A stretch of 64,000 nucleotides of DNA from Bacillus sp. FJAT-47783 (GTDB taxonomy: Bacteria; Bacillota; Bacilli; Bacillales; Aeribacillaceae), in the NCBI RefSeq assembly GCF_022808615.1, contig NZ_JAKZKS010000019.1, positions 1-64,000 of the forward strand, written 5' to 3'. Numbering within the stretch: position 1 is the first letter of the stretch; each line of letters begins with the position of its first letter. Made by a program: the position numbers and the translations under genes. The notes below the pieces were generated by a model. That model did no database searches, had not been told where the DNA came from, and was given only the letters and a program-made list of their open reading frames with translations. Below are positions 36,256-44,778 of this stretch, one piece after another.

Positions 36256-37697
36256 TACGCCACCACCATCGCATCGTCATCTAGTTGAAGATCGGATTTT
36301 TGTGCTTTTTTAGCACCGTTAAAGAATAATACAAGGATTGAGATCGTTACGATTGTTGCGACAATATATGCGATATTTAATGGGAGACCGAACCCGATTT
36401 GGGCATTTAAAATGTACGTAAAAGTCGCCATTGTCATAAATGTTCCAGGAACAAGCGCAATCCAGTAGTTTTTCTTTGCTAAGAATAAATACATCGCGCC
36501 GACCCATAAAGCGATAACGGCTGTCGATTGATTAGCCCAAGAAAAGTAACGCCATAATAAGGTGAAATCAATTTTCGTCAAAACAAAGGATACCGCAAAC
36601 AGTGGTAAAGCAATCCATAAACGACTTGTGATTTTCTTTTGTGATATATTTAAGTAATCGGCAATGATCATACGTGCTGAACGAAAGGCCGTATCTCCAG
36701 ATGTAATCGGTAAGATGATGACACCAATTACTGCGAGCGTTCCACCTACCGCTCCTAACATCATCGTTGCGACTTCGCTAACGACAGCAGCAGGACCACC
36801 AGATGCTAATACTTCATTTAATCCGACGGAACCATTAAACAAGCTCATCGCCGCCGCAGCCCAAATCATTGCAATAATTCCTTCTGCAATCATCATGCCG
36901 TAGAAAATTTTTCGTCCATGTCTTTCAGCTTGAGTCGTACGAGAAATAATCGGTGTTTGTGTTGCGTGAAATCCAGATAAAGCCCCACAAGAGATCGTTA
37001 AAAATAAGAGTGGGAAGATAGGTGCATGATCTGGATGGAAGTTTTCAAGCGTTAATTCAGGAATCGGAGCACCTTTAATAATTAAAGAAGCACCAACTCC
37101 AACCGCACTAATTAACAGTAATGCCCCAAAAATCGGATAAAAACGACCAATGATTTTATCAATCGGCAGTAGTGTAGCTAAAATGTAATAAAGGAAAATA
37201 AATCCGATAATGACTGTGATGGAAAGCCAGCTGCTCGTTAAGTTATGAATTAATCCAGCTGGGGCTGTGACGAACACCGTTCCAACGAGTAGTAGTAATA
37301 AGATCGAGAACGCGTTTACAACATGCTTCATCACTTTTCCTAAAAACTTACCTGCCAGTTCCGGTAAATGGGCACCGTGGTTGCGAATGGAAATCATCCC
37401 CGTTAAATAATCATGCACAGCGCCTGCAAAAATACAGCCAAAGACAATCCATAAGAAGGCAACAGGTCCGTATAAAGCGCCCATAATGGGGCCGAAAATC
37501 GGTCCAACCCCGGCAATATTCAATAGCTGAATAAGTGAGTTGCGCTTCGTTCCCATCGGTAAATAATCGACGCCATCTTGGTGAGAGTAAGCTGGTGTTT
37601 GTCTCGAATCGTTAACTCCAAATACTTTTTCAACAAATTTTCCGTACGTAAAATAGCCGACAATTAATAAAATGATACCGAATATAAACGTATACAT
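36255..37697 (-). CDS. cstA: CstA-family transporter (pyruvate/peptide uptake)
   Basis: 480-residue membrane protein of the carbon-starvation family, shorter than E. coli CstA (about 700) but of ordinary length for Gram-positive members. Motifs: FGPIMGALYGPVAFLWIVFG, GAVHDYLTGMISIRNHG, SGFHATQTPIISRTTQ, ITSGDTAFRSARMIIADYL and LLWRYFSWANQSTAVIALWVG. Family members BtsT and CstA of E. coli import pyruvate. AGGGGGAG precedes the ATG. Upstream are a cre site and a 21-bp-spaced direct repeat; a LytST system lies 1.6 kb away. Substrate is inferred. Confidence 0.88.
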   Translation of the reverse strand: MYTFIFGIILLIVGYFTYGKFVEKVFGVNDSRQTPAYSHQDGVDYLPMGTKRNSLIQLLNIAGVGPIFGPIMGALYGPVAFLWIVFGCIFAGAVHDYLTGMISIRNHGAHLPELAGKFLGKVMKHVVNAFSILLLLLVGTVFVTAPAGLIHNLTSSWLSITVIIGFIFLYYILATLLPIDKIIGRFYPIFGALLLISAVGVGASLIIKGAPIPELTLENFHPDHAPIFPLLFLTISCGALSGFHATQTPIISRTTQAERHGRKIFYGMMIAEGIIAMIWAAAAMSLFNGSVGLNEVLASGGPAAVVSEVATMMLGAVGGTLAVIGVIILPITSGDTAFRSARMIIADYLNISQKKITSRLWIALPLFAVSFVLTKIDFTLLWRYFSWANQSTAVIALWVGAMYLFLAKKNYWIALVPGTFMTMATFTYILNAQIGFGLPLNIAYIVATIVTISILVLFFNGAKKAQKSDLQLDDDAMVVA

Positions 37698-37720
37698 AAC
37701 GACTCCCCCTGTTCATAATG

Positions 37721-37734
37721 TGTATGCGTTTACA
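37721..37734 (-). promoter_or_regulatory. CcpA cre site upstream of cstA
   Basis: On the minus strand TGTAAACGCATACA fits WTGNAANCGNWNNCW fully. It lies about 24 bp upstream of the cstA start codon, in the leader, where CcpA would repress as a roadblock. Fits the known catabolite repression of carbon-starvation transporters. Confidence 0.65.
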
Positions 37735-37777
37735 TAAATCGTACCAACAAATCTGACATTTTTGTGAAAATTTTGTC

Positions 37778-37807
37778 TAACATGTAGACAATTTGTATTA
37801 ACATGTA
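37778..37807 (-). promoter_or_regulatory. candidate LytTR operator: 9-bp direct repeat, 21-bp spacing
   Basis: TAACATGTA occurs at 37778-37786 and again at 37799-37807, exactly 21 bp apart (minus-strand reading TACATGTTA). LytTR-domain regulators bind pairs of direct repeats spaced by about two helical turns. The proximal copy is part of a 7-bp inverted repeat and abuts a weak -35-like TAGACA. The likely regulator is the LytT protein at 39325-40056. Inference from position and geometry. Confidence 0.5.
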
Positions 37808-38061
37808 TGAAAACGTTTTTAAGATGCAGATAAATGAAAATTGATCCATGATATAGATGTGAGGACATTCACTATTACTAAAAGTGGAAAAGTTTGATAA
37901 AATAAATAGAGTATTCTAAAAATAGAAAATGTTTATTTCGTTCTTTACCATTAGCGATAGCTGGTGGAGAAATAAGTTGGAAAAATGATAACGGTTAAAG
38001 GGCCATAAGGTCGTCCTGTAGGGGAAAACGTTATTTTATAACGATGCAAGGGGGAATGATG

Positions 38062-38364
38062 ATGGAGAAACTGACAGAACAGGAAGTAATAAGACATTTA
38101 GAAGAAGTGCCGAATTGGAAACGAGTCGATGAGAAGTGGATTGAAAGAAAGTACCGCTTCCGCGACTATTTAGTAGGAATTAAATTTGTCGAACAAATTG
38201 CGAATGTATCAGAAGATGTGAATCATCATCCTTTTATTTCGATTGACTATAAACTCATTCGTGTGAAATTATCTTCTTGGAATGCAAACGGTTTGACGAA
38301 ATTGGATTTTGATTTAGCGAAACAATATGATGCATTGTATGAACAGATAATGAATGAAAAGTAA
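38062..38364 (+). CDS. pterin-4a-carbinolamine dehydratase
   Basis: 100 residues from ATG 38062, the third of three consecutive ATG codons, 7 nt after AAGGGGG. The family signature is complete: E-x3-HHP-x5-Y-x9-W ending in FDLAKQYD ([21 protein letters not shown]). It dehydrates 4a-hydroxytetrahydrobiopterin, regenerating the cofactor of aromatic amino-acid hydroxylases. No hydroxylase gene is in the window, so its role here is unclear. Single gene. Confidence 0.9.
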   Translation: MEKLTEQEVIRHLEEVPNWKRVDEKWIERKYRFRDYLVGIKFVEQIANVSEDVNHHPFISIDYKLIRVKLSSWNANGLTKLDFDLAKQYDALYEQIMNEK

Positions 38365-38384
38365 CGGTAATTAACACCTTTCGA

Positions 38385-38424
38385 TGCAAAACACCGTCTC
38401 ATTCGTTGAAGACGGTGTTTTGCA
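38385..38424. terminator. bidirectional terminator
   Basis: 15-bp perfect stem TGCAAAACACCGTCT/AGACGGTGTTTTGCA between convergent genes, with a 10-nt loop. No long T-run outside the stem, but the stem itself is A/T-rich at the ends. Confidence 0.75.
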
Positions 38425-38434
38425 TGAAGAACAA

Positions 38435-39310
38435 CTATAAACCTTCAAAGCGTCTATCGGGGGACCGTAATGCTACATAGGCTGATTTCAATTCCTTGTC
38501 CATCTCGATTTCAAAGACGATAACTTGATCCGGAATTTCTCTTGGAATCGTAAACGTTTGATCATGAAGTCGTTTTTTAATCTTTTTTTCAGGGTGAATA
38601 TAGTGAACATAAATCGTAGGCTTTTCTACAAAATTGTCCACTTTTACGTTAATTTCGTCATCTACTGATCGGTCAAATTCTACCATCCCAATTTCATCTA
38701 AAGGGAGTAGATATGGTTCAATCTCATTTGCACAACCTCCTGATGACGTATAACAATAATGCCCTTCTATATCATTAAACGATTCTCCTCCAAATTGTAA
38801 CGTAACAGTCGGATACCCATGTTCACGAATCCTTTTTTTGACTGTATAACTTTCTAAACTCGGATATAAATAGATACCTACTATGATAAGCATAATCAAT
38901 AGTGGGGCGATGAAAGAGGTCCATTTTCGCCGCCTCCACACGATCAGCTCGTCAAACAGAAAAACGCAAAAAGCACAAAAAACGACGAGCATCTCTAATC
39001 CACCTAAAATATACAAGCCGATTCCGTAGGCAGGTATAAGGTGGATCGCAAAGTTCGCAAGCGTTTGAACATTTCTCGGTATAATGTTTTTCACAATAAC
39101 GTACGAAAACAAATTAACAGGTACACTAAAAATGAGAAAGATGCAGACGAAATAAAAGGAATAAAATCCTAGAGCTGCTATTATATGAAGCAGCAGTAAA
39201 TGAATGGGTTGCTCTTCTCCGCTCATGGTCTCGGGGAGAACGAGTAGTGAGAAAATGGTAAAAGATAAAAGAATGGAGTACAAAATAACACGTGTTTTTT
39301 TCCAAACCAT
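38435..39310 (-). CDS. membrane protein of the lytST operon, unknown function
   Basis: 291 residues. Four or five transmembrane helices in the first 165 residues (TRVILYSILLSFTIFSLLVL, FYSFYFVCIFLIFSVPVNLF, IHLIPAYGIGLYILGG, SFIAPLLIMLIIVGIYLYP), then an extracytoplasmic domain of about 125 residues. That domain has two cysteines nine residues apart (CYTSSGGCANE) that could form a disulfide. AGAGGGAT precedes the ATG. It follows lytT by 14 bp on the same strand, so it is the third gene of a lytS-lytT operon. I do not recognise the family; its place suggests a sensor partner or a target of the system. Confidence 0.75.
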   Translation of the reverse strand: MVWKKTRVILYSILLSFTIFSLLVLPETMSGEEQPIHLLLLHIIAALGFYSFYFVCIFLIFSVPVNLFSYVIVKNIIPRNVQTLANFAIHLIPAYGIGLYILGGLEMLVVFCAFCVFLFDELIVWRRRKWTSFIAPLLIMLIIVGIYLYPSLESYTVKKRIREHGYPTVTLQFGGESFNDIEGHYCYTSSGGCANEIEPYLLPLDEIGMVEFDRSVDDEINVKVDNFVEKPTIYVHYIHPEKKIKKRLHDQTFTIPREIPDQVIVFEIEMDKELKSAYVALRSPDRRFEGL

Positions 39311-39324
39311 AAATATCCCTCTTT

Positions 39325-40056
39325 CTATAATTCCAACCGTTCCCGTAGTGCTTTCACATAATTTCGGCTCACAGATAGCTTTTCTTTCACTCCTTTTAAT
39401 TCAAGCTGATAGGCACCGTTAAACCATGGAATGAGACGGGATACATACTGTAAATTCACAAGATAGCTTTTATGAATACGGAAAAAAGAATGTGGAGCTA
39501 ATCGGGCTTCTAATTCTTTTAACGGTGTTTTCACTTCGTATTCTGAATCTTGACCGACAATTTTTGTCACGCGCTCTTCTCGGTATATGTAGTAAATGTC
39601 GGCTGGATTCATATAATGAATTTGTTCATCACCTTCAATCGCTAGTTTTGATGGTGAGGGTTCTGATTGGACTGGCTTTTCATTTTGCATTCTTTTCTTT
39701 AAACGGTCAATGGTTTCAGCGAGCTGATCTTCCTCATACGGTTTTAATAAATAGTCAATCGCTTCATAACGAAAGGCTTCTGCTGCAAAGTCGGGATAGG
39801 CGGTAGCGAAAATAATGAATGGCACCTTTTTTAACTCTAAAAGTGACTTGGCTACTTCCATGCCATTCATCTTTGGCATTTCGATATCTAAAAAGATGCA
39901 ATCAGGCTGATGTTGAATCGTTTTCATAATGGCCGACTCGCCTGAATCAGCTTCAGCAACAATTTGAATGGCGGAATATTGACTTAGCAAATGTTTTAAT
40001 TCATCTCGACTATACCTTTCATCATCTACAATTAACACGGATATTACTTTTGTCAA
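39325..40056 (-). CDS. lytT: LytTR-family response regulator
   Basis: 243 residues. Receiver domain with acidic pair D11-D12, phosphoacceptor D57 (CIFLDIEMPKMNG) and conserved Lys in YLLKPYEED, a charged linker, and a C-terminal LytTR DNA-binding domain (about 140-243: YREERVTKIVG, LEARLAPHSFFRIHKSYLVNL, GVKEKLSVSRNYVKALRERL). Its start overlaps the lytS stop by 4 bp. In B. subtilis LytT activates a pyruvate transporter; here a CstA-family gene lies close by. Confidence 0.93.
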   Translation of the reverse strand: MTKVISVLIVDDERYSRDELKHLLSQYSAIQIVAEADSGESAIMKTIQHQPDCIFLDIEMPKMNGMEVAKSLLELKKVPFIIFATAYPDFAAEAFRYEAIDYLLKPYEEDQLAETIDRLKKRMQNEKPVQSEPSPSKLAIEGDEQIHYMNPADIYYIYREERVTKIVGQDSEYEVKTPLKELEARLAPHSFFRIHKSYLVNLQYVSRLIPWFNGAYQLELKGVKEKLSVSRNYVKALRERLEL

Positions 40057-41798
40057 TCTACTTCACCTCCGTATAAGTCATAAATTATGAATGAGACAGT
40101 TGTTCCTTTATTTGGCTCACTTTCGATGTGGAGTGCAGACTTTTCACCGAGCATCATCGTGAGTCTCCGGTTTACATTATACAAACCTAGGCCAGTCCCT
40201 GTTTTAGAATCCAAAATTCGACTTCCAACAACATTCATCGTTTCTTCGTCCATTCCTTCTCCATTATCTTGAACAGAAACGAATGTACGGTCCTTCATTT
40301 TTTTTATGTGAATCGTAATCACACAGTTTTTTTCTTTATTTTTGAATCCGTGCTTCAAAGCATTTTCGACAATAGGCTGTAATGTGAGCGGTGGGATGGG
40401 CGTATGTAACGTTTTTTCGTCGATTTGGAAATGGACCGTTAACTTGTCGATAAATCGTGCTTGTTCAATGGATAAATAGGCCTTAGTATGCATTAATTCA
40501 TTTTCAATGGTCGTCCAGTCTTTCGTCGTTCCTGATAAATTTTGGCGGAAAAACTTTGACAACTCAATTAATAATCGTCTTGCTTCATCCGGGTTTGTCC
40601 GAATTAAAGAAATGATAATATTCATTGAATTAAATAGAAAGTGAGGACGGATTTGCGCTTGAAGTGCTTTAATTTCCGCTTCCTTCGCTAATTGTATGGC
40701 AGCTTCTGCTTCCGCTAGCTCAAGCTGTTGGCTTAACAGGGCGCTTAAACCACGAATTAACTCTAGTGTGATGTGAGAAATTTCGCTTCTTGAGCGAAAA
40801 TAAAATTTTAACGTTCCGATCGTTTTTCCTCTTTGTTTAAGAGGAGCGATGACGACAGCACCTAATGGACAATCAGACTTTGTACAATGAATGTCATCCT
40901 TTTGCAACACCATCATTTTACCATGTTCAAGTACTTTTTTCGTTGCACTTGTTTGGATCGGAAAATTAGGTTTATGATGATCATCAGCTAAACCAACATG
41001 GGCTAAAATAATTTTGTCATTTGTCATCGAAATAGCCGACGCATCAACTTGTTTAAAAATGATTTGGCATACTTCTTTCGCCGATTGTAATGTTAGTCCT
41101 TGACGTAAAAACGGAACCGTTTGTTCTGCTAGCTTTAAAGATTTTTGCGTAACAACAGCACCAGCTTTTTCTTCTTCTTTTAATACGCTTTGGATAATAA
41201 GGAGGAAGAGGGCAGTGCCGAGACCATTTGCAACAATCATTGGAAAGGCTATTTCTTCCACGAGTGAAACAGCGAGATCGAACGGTTGTGCGATCAGAAC
41301 AATTAAGAGCATTTGAACAGCTTCGGCAAATGCTCCGACTAACAAGGCGGTAAATAATCGTATTTGCGTCAGTTTCTTATGGAAAAAAGAAGCGATGATG
41401 CCAGCAACGACAGCCGACACCCCACATGCAAGTGCGGTGTATCCACCTAAAGAAAAGCGATGAATACCAGCAATAAGTCCAGCACCGATTCCCATTCGAA
41501 ACCCACCGAAAAGACCGGCAATAATAATGCCGACGACGCGAGAATTTGCGATGGCTTCAGATTGCTGAAGATTATTTACCCAGCGATCGTATTCATGTGT
41601 CTCAGCGTTCAACGCAATCCCTGTATACGTACCAATAATGCCAAAAAGTCCAAAAAATACAATAGCAATCAATTGTTGTTTTGATGATACTTTTTCAGAG
41701 CGGATCATTTGCCGGAAAAAACGAAACCGCGTCATAATAAAGGCAACCGTTACGATGATCCCGATTCGCTCTAACATCGTTAACAATAAAATGAACAT
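40053..41798 (-). CDS. lytS: LytS-family sensor histidine kinase
   Basis: 581 residues. 5TM-5TMR_LYT sensor with about six helices at 1-205 (IGTYTGIALN, ANSRVVGIIIAGLFGGFRMG, GAGLIAGIHRFSLGGYTALACG), a GAF domain (about 215-350) and a HisKA-type phosphoacceptor region with H386 in IRPHFLFNSMN, then HATPase_c with ENALKHGF and NGEGMDEE and GTGLGLYNVNRRL. E. coli BtsS and B. subtilis LytS of this type respond to extracellular pyruvate. TAGGAGCG precedes the ATG. First gene of lytS-lytT-orf. Confidence 0.93.
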   Translation of the reverse strand: MFILLLTMLERIGIIVTVAFIMTRFRFFRQMIRSEKVSSKQQLIAIVFFGLFGIIGTYTGIALNAETHEYDRWVNNLQQSEAIANSRVVGIIIAGLFGGFRMGIGAGLIAGIHRFSLGGYTALACGVSAVVAGIIASFFHKKLTQIRLFTALLVGAFAEAVQMLLIVLIAQPFDLAVSLVEEIAFPMIVANGLGTALFLLIIQSVLKEEEKAGAVVTQKSLKLAEQTVPFLRQGLTLQSAKEVCQIIFKQVDASAISMTNDKIILAHVGLADDHHKPNFPIQTSATKKVLEHGKMMVLQKDDIHCTKSDCPLGAVVIAPLKQRGKTIGTLKFYFRSRSEISHITLELIRGLSALLSQQLELAEAEAAIQLAKEAEIKALQAQIRPHFLFNSMNIIISLIRTNPDEARRLLIELSKFFRQNLSGTTKDWTTIENELMHTKAYLSIEQARFIDKLTVHFQIDEKTLHTPIPPLTLQPIVENALKHGFKNKEKNCVITIHIKKMKDRTFVSVQDNGEGMDEETMNVVGSRILDSKTGTGLGLYNVNRRLTMMLGEKSALHIESEPNKGTTVSFIIYDLYGGEVD

Positions 41799-41835
41799 AT
41801 CGTTTCGCTCCTAAGGTGTTCATAATAACAAATAG

Positions 41836-41853
41836 CCCCATTAGTAAATGGGG
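41836..41853 (-). promoter_or_regulatory. hairpin upstream of lytS
   Basis: CCCCATT/AATGGGG with a 4-nt loop, in the 117 bp between a 44-residue gene and lytS, both on the minus strand. The following TATTTGTTATT is moderately T-rich. It may be a weak terminator for the small gene or a leader hairpin of lytS. Confidence 0.4.
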
Positions 41854-41915
41854 GACATCATTCTTAACTATTTTACCATGTTGGAAACTTTTAGCGAAAG
41901 CGGGGGAGAAAGAGG

Positions 41916-42050
41916 TTAGGAAACTTTGGAAAGGAAGTAAAGAAGAGAGCAGAGCAGGCTTGCGAATATGATCTGAAAGATAAACCGTTGAACACGACTT
42001 TTCATGAGTTGCTTCGTTCGTTTAATCGCCATCATTCGTTCTTCAGTCAC
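41916..42050 (-). CDS. 44-residue single-pass membrane microprotein
   Basis: GTG start at 42050 with a very strong AAGGAGGGA 8 nt upstream. A basic, helical N-terminus (TEERMMAIKRTKQLMKSRV) is followed by one hydrophobic helix (FIFQIIFASLLCSLLYFLS). It lies between lysE and lytS on the same strand. Its ribosome-binding site is part of the lysE terminator hairpin. Unknown function. Confidence 0.55.
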   Translation of the reverse strand: MTEERMMAIKRTKQLMKSRVQRFIFQIIFASLLCSLLYFLSKVS

Positions 42051-42051
42051 G

Positions 42052-42091
42052 AAAAATCCCTCCTTCATACATCATTATATGAAAGGAGGGA
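42052..42091 (-). terminator. lysE terminator that contains the next gene's ribosome-binding site
   Basis: On the minus strand TCCCTCCTT (42083-42091) pairs with AAGGAGGGA (42057-42065), extended by CATA/TATG after a bulged A, and is followed by ATTTTTC. It thus has terminator form 16 bp after the lysE stop, while its 3' arm is the Shine-Dalgarno of the 44-residue gene. Read-through RNA would have that site sequestered. Confidence 0.65.
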
Positions 42092-42106
42092 CATTGTATG
42101 ACAAGC

Positions 42107-42736
42107 TTATGTTCGTTCACTGAAAAGAAGGTTCATCCCTACGACTGCAAATAGTACACCTTTTCCATAATGAATCATCGGTAATAGGAAAGGAGAGCGG
42201 TTTAATAAAGTTCGAATTTTACTAGAAAGTGCAGAAAACAGTGTAAATAAAAGAATGGCTTGGATGATAAAGATGATTCCGAATAGAAACATATCGAGTT
42301 TCATTGTCGCACTTGTAGGTGAAACAAATTGTGGTAAAAAGGCTAAAAAGAATAGGGAAACTTTTGGATTGAATATATTCATCAAAATCCCTTTTTTATA
42401 GAGGGATCGATATGATTGCTTTTGAACATGTAATTCGTCCGTCCTTGTCTGTTTTCCTTCTTTAAAGGCTTGGTACGCTAAATAGATTAAATAAATAGCT
42501 CCCAATATTTTAATGATTTGAAAAAGGAGGCTTGATTGATACAATACAGCAGAAAGTCCTAAAGCTGCAAAGGTTGTATGGGCGATCAATCCTGTGCAAA
42601 GTCCAAGCGATGTGCTAAATCCAGCCCGAAAACCGTAGGACATACTTTGTGAAATGACAAATAAATTGTCTGGCCCTGGAGCGAGTGTTAATAATATAGA
42701 GGCGCCAAGAAAAGCAAGAAGTATAGATCCATCCAC
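42107..42736 (-). CDS. LysE/RhtB-family amino-acid exporter
   Basis: 209 residues, six helices. Family signature near the N-terminus LTLAPGPDNLFVISQS and GFRAGFSTSLGLCTG; later FNPKVSLFFLAFLPQFV. Exports an amino acid or analogue; substrate not readable. GTG start at 42736 with GGAGGT 9-10 nt upstream; the nearby ATG is out of frame. Confidence 0.9.
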   Translation of the reverse strand: MDGSILLAFLGASILLTLAPGPDNLFVISQSMSYGFRAGFSTSLGLCTGLIAHTTFAALGLSAVLYQSSLLFQIIKILGAIYLIYLAYQAFKEGKQTRTDELHVQKQSYRSLYKKGILMNIFNPKVSLFFLAFLPQFVSPTSATMKLDMFLFGIIFIIQAILLFTLFSALSSKIRTLLNRSPFLLPMIHYGKGVLFAVVGMNLLFSERT

Positions 42737-42773
42737 TTATTATACCTCCAATCGTAAAATATTCGTCCGTTGA

Positions 42774-43076
42774 TTACCAAAGCGGCTCTTCTTCCTTCGA
42801 AAATGAGAAGAGAAAGGGGTTCAATGCTAAAAAGATAACACTTAAAAGAACATAAAAGCTTAACAGGAAAGAGAACGGTGCTTTCGTTAATGTCAACAAT
42901 AAAAATACGAAGACTAATAAGCTATTAAAAAATGAAATTCTCATTCTTGCTTTTCTCGTTACATATTGAACGGTTCCACAATGCGGGCATCGGATCGGTT
43001 TACTCATGGAGAAAACGTTTTTAAGTAATGATTTGTAGGAAAATGAATTTTGACATTTACAACATGATGGTCGCAT
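42774..43076 (-). CDS. CxxC zinc-ribbon membrane protein (TIGR04104-like)
   Basis: 100 residues from ATG 43076 (GAGGAG 8-9 nt upstream; the in-frame GTG 9 nt earlier abuts it). A short zinc ribbon at the N-terminus has Cys5-x2-Cys8 and C30-x2-C33 in RCPHCGTVQYVT, followed by two hydrophobic helices (RISFFNSLLVFVFLLLTLT, FLLSFYVLLSVIFLALNPF). A common type of small Bacillus membrane protein without known function. It lies 37 bp upstream of lysE, possibly cotranscribed. Confidence 0.78.
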   Translation of the reverse strand: MRPSCCKCQNSFSYKSLLKNVFSMSKPIRCPHCGTVQYVTRKARMRISFFNSLLVFVFLLLTLTKAPFSFLLSFYVLLSVIFLALNPFLFSFSKEEEPLW

Positions 43077-43229
43077 CCGAATCACTCCTCTCTAAAATGT
43101 TATACGAATAGTTTTCCGAAATGTTCCATTTATTTGAATGATAATACAATTAGGACTATATGACAATAAGTGATAATGACAAAAATAGTGGGGATTCTAC
43201 TTTATATGATACTTGAGGTGGTGATTCAA

Positions 43230-43424
43230 ATGTTCGAAAAAGATCAAAATGAAAAGATAGCCAATGCTAACATGGAAATAAACGCACGTTTGGACGGAAG
43301 AAGGAAAGCGAACGAAGAAATTGAAAGCGAAGATCATCAACGGAATAAAAAGGAAGAAACACCGACTCCGCCAACGTATTTAACCCATAATACAGCAGCT
43401 ATTCAAATCAATAAAGATGAATAA
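43230..43424 (+). CDS. 64-residue hydrophilic protein, unknown
   Basis: From ATG 43230 with GAGGTGGTG 6 nt upstream; the frame is open 60 bp further but that part is an unlikely hydrophobic leader. It has a charged helix (FEKDQNEKIANANMEINARL) then a Lys/Glu/Thr/Pro-rich tail (KKEETPTPPTYL). Likely unstructured in part. Not recognised. A hairpin follows the stop. Confidence 0.55.
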   Translation: MFEKDQNEKIANANMEINARLDGRRKANEEIESEDHQRNKKEETPTPPTYLTHNTAAIQINKDE

Positions 43425-43427
43425 ATA

Positions 43428-43460
43428 TAGGGTGCCCTTTACTACATTCGGACACCCTTT
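43428..43460. terminator. imperfect bidirectional terminator
   Basis: AGGGTGCCC against GGACACCCT, nine positions with one mismatch, then TTTCATC. Lies between convergent genes. Confidence 0.55.
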
Positions 43461-43475
43461 CATCAAGTATAAAGA

Positions 43476-44708
43476 TTAAAACGCCCAATTCCCTTTGCGG
43501 AAAATAGGAACGGTCGTGCCGTCAGCTAAAATACCGTCAATGTCCATTTCTGCTGAACCAATCATAAAATCAACATGTGTGATGCTTTGGTTTAAGCCGT
43601 TTGCTTCAAGTTCTTCATCAGACATCGTTTTGCCACCTTCGACGCAGAAAGAATAGGCACTTCCAATTGCTAAATGGTTCGATGCATTTTCATCAAATAA
43701 TGTATTATAGAACAAAATGTTGGACTGCGATATAGGTGACTCATGCGGAACGAGGGCAATTTCACCTAAATAATGGGAGCCTTCATCCGTTTCCACTAAC
43801 TTTTTCAAAATTTCCTCGCCTTCTTCCGCTTTCACGTGTGTGATGCGACCGTTTTCAAACGTAATAGTAAAATTGTTAATAATGTTTCCACCATAGCTAA
43901 GCGGTTTTGTGCTCGTGACATATCCGTTGACACCATCTTTTTTCGGAACTGTAAACACTTCTTCTGTCGGCATATTTGCCATAAATTCAACGCCTTGTTC
44001 ATTCACGCTGCCTGCCCCAACCCAAATATGCTTCTCTGGTAAATCAATCGTTAAATCTGTACCAGGTGCTTTATAATGTAATGTTTGAATACGTTTTTCA
44101 TTTAATACATGTACTTTTTCGTGTAATGATTGATCATGTTGTTTCCAAGCTCCAACGGGATTCTCTAAATCAACACGAGTCGCCTTAAATATGGCATCCC
44201 AAAGTTTTTTAACACGTTTTTCTTCAGGCTCATCAGGAAAAACTTTTTGAGCCCAATCTTCGCTCGCCGCTGCAATCACTGTCCAGCTCACTTTATCAGA
44301 CTGTATGTATTTTCGGAAAGTATGTAATGCTTTACCCGCTGATTTTTGGAAGTTCGAAATCCTTTCACCTTCAATTCCTTTTAAAAGGTCAGGACTTTGT
44401 GATGTTACCGAAATAAAGGCAGCTCCACGTTTTGCTAGCTCTTCACGCTGAAGCTTTTTCCACTCAGGGAATTGTGTAAATGCTTCACTATCTGCTTTTT
44501 CATATGTCACACGTGTGATCACATCATCAGACCAATCAACATGCACATATTTTGCCCCAGCGTCATAAGCTTTTTTTGCTATTTCTCGAACAAGATCAAC
44601 GGCTTGAATACTAGCGGTAATTAATAATTCTTGGCCTTTTTGAATATTTACGCCTACTTTCACGGCAAGCTCTGCGTACTTTTCTAGCTTTTCCTGAAAT
44701 GTTGTCAT
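43476..44708 (-). CDS. ampS: M29-family aminopeptidase
   Basis: 410 residues, full length for AmpS/PepS. It releases N-terminal residues from peptides in the cytoplasm using a two-metal site. Visible motifs: VHVDWSDD, SVNEQGVEFMANMPTEEVFTV (metal-ligand Glu), SYGGNIINNFTITFENG, ETDEGSHYLGEIALVPHESPISQS, FYNTLFDENASNHLAIGSAY and HVDFMIGSAEMDIDG. All ligand-bearing blocks are intact. AAAGGAGAATG precedes the ATG. Single gene. Confidence 0.92.
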   Translation of the reverse strand: MTTFQEKLEKYAELAVKVGVNIQKGQELLITASIQAVDLVREIAKKAYDAGAKYVHVDWSDDVITRVTYEKADSEAFTQFPEWKKLQREELAKRGAAFISVTSQSPDLLKGIEGERISNFQKSAGKALHTFRKYIQSDKVSWTVIAAASEDWAQKVFPDEPEEKRVKKLWDAIFKATRVDLENPVGAWKQHDQSLHEKVHVLNEKRIQTLHYKAPGTDLTIDLPEKHIWVGAGSVNEQGVEFMANMPTEEVFTVPKKDGVNGYVTSTKPLSYGGNIINNFTITFENGRITHVKAEEGEEILKKLVETDEGSHYLGEIALVPHESPISQSNILFYNTLFDENASNHLAIGSAYSFCVEGGKTMSDEELEANGLNQSITHVDFMIGSAEMDIDGILADGTTVPIFRKGNWAF

Positions 44709-44778
44709 CGATCATTCTCCTTTTTTATGAATTCACATCTATTGTAGCAAAAAATGAAAAGGCGTTCATTTCCTTCGT

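Larger units (their letters stand above)
37698..38061. other. cstA/PCD divergent regulatory region, 364 bp
   Basis: Contains the cre site (37721-37734), a perfect inverted repeat TTGTCTA-N5-TAGACAA (37773-37791) and the TAACATGTA direct repeat (37778-37807). A second cre-like sequence, ATGAAAACGTTTTTA, is at 37807-37821 with one mismatch. The PCD gene's promoter must lie in 37850-38040; I see no clear hexamers. Confidence 0.6.
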
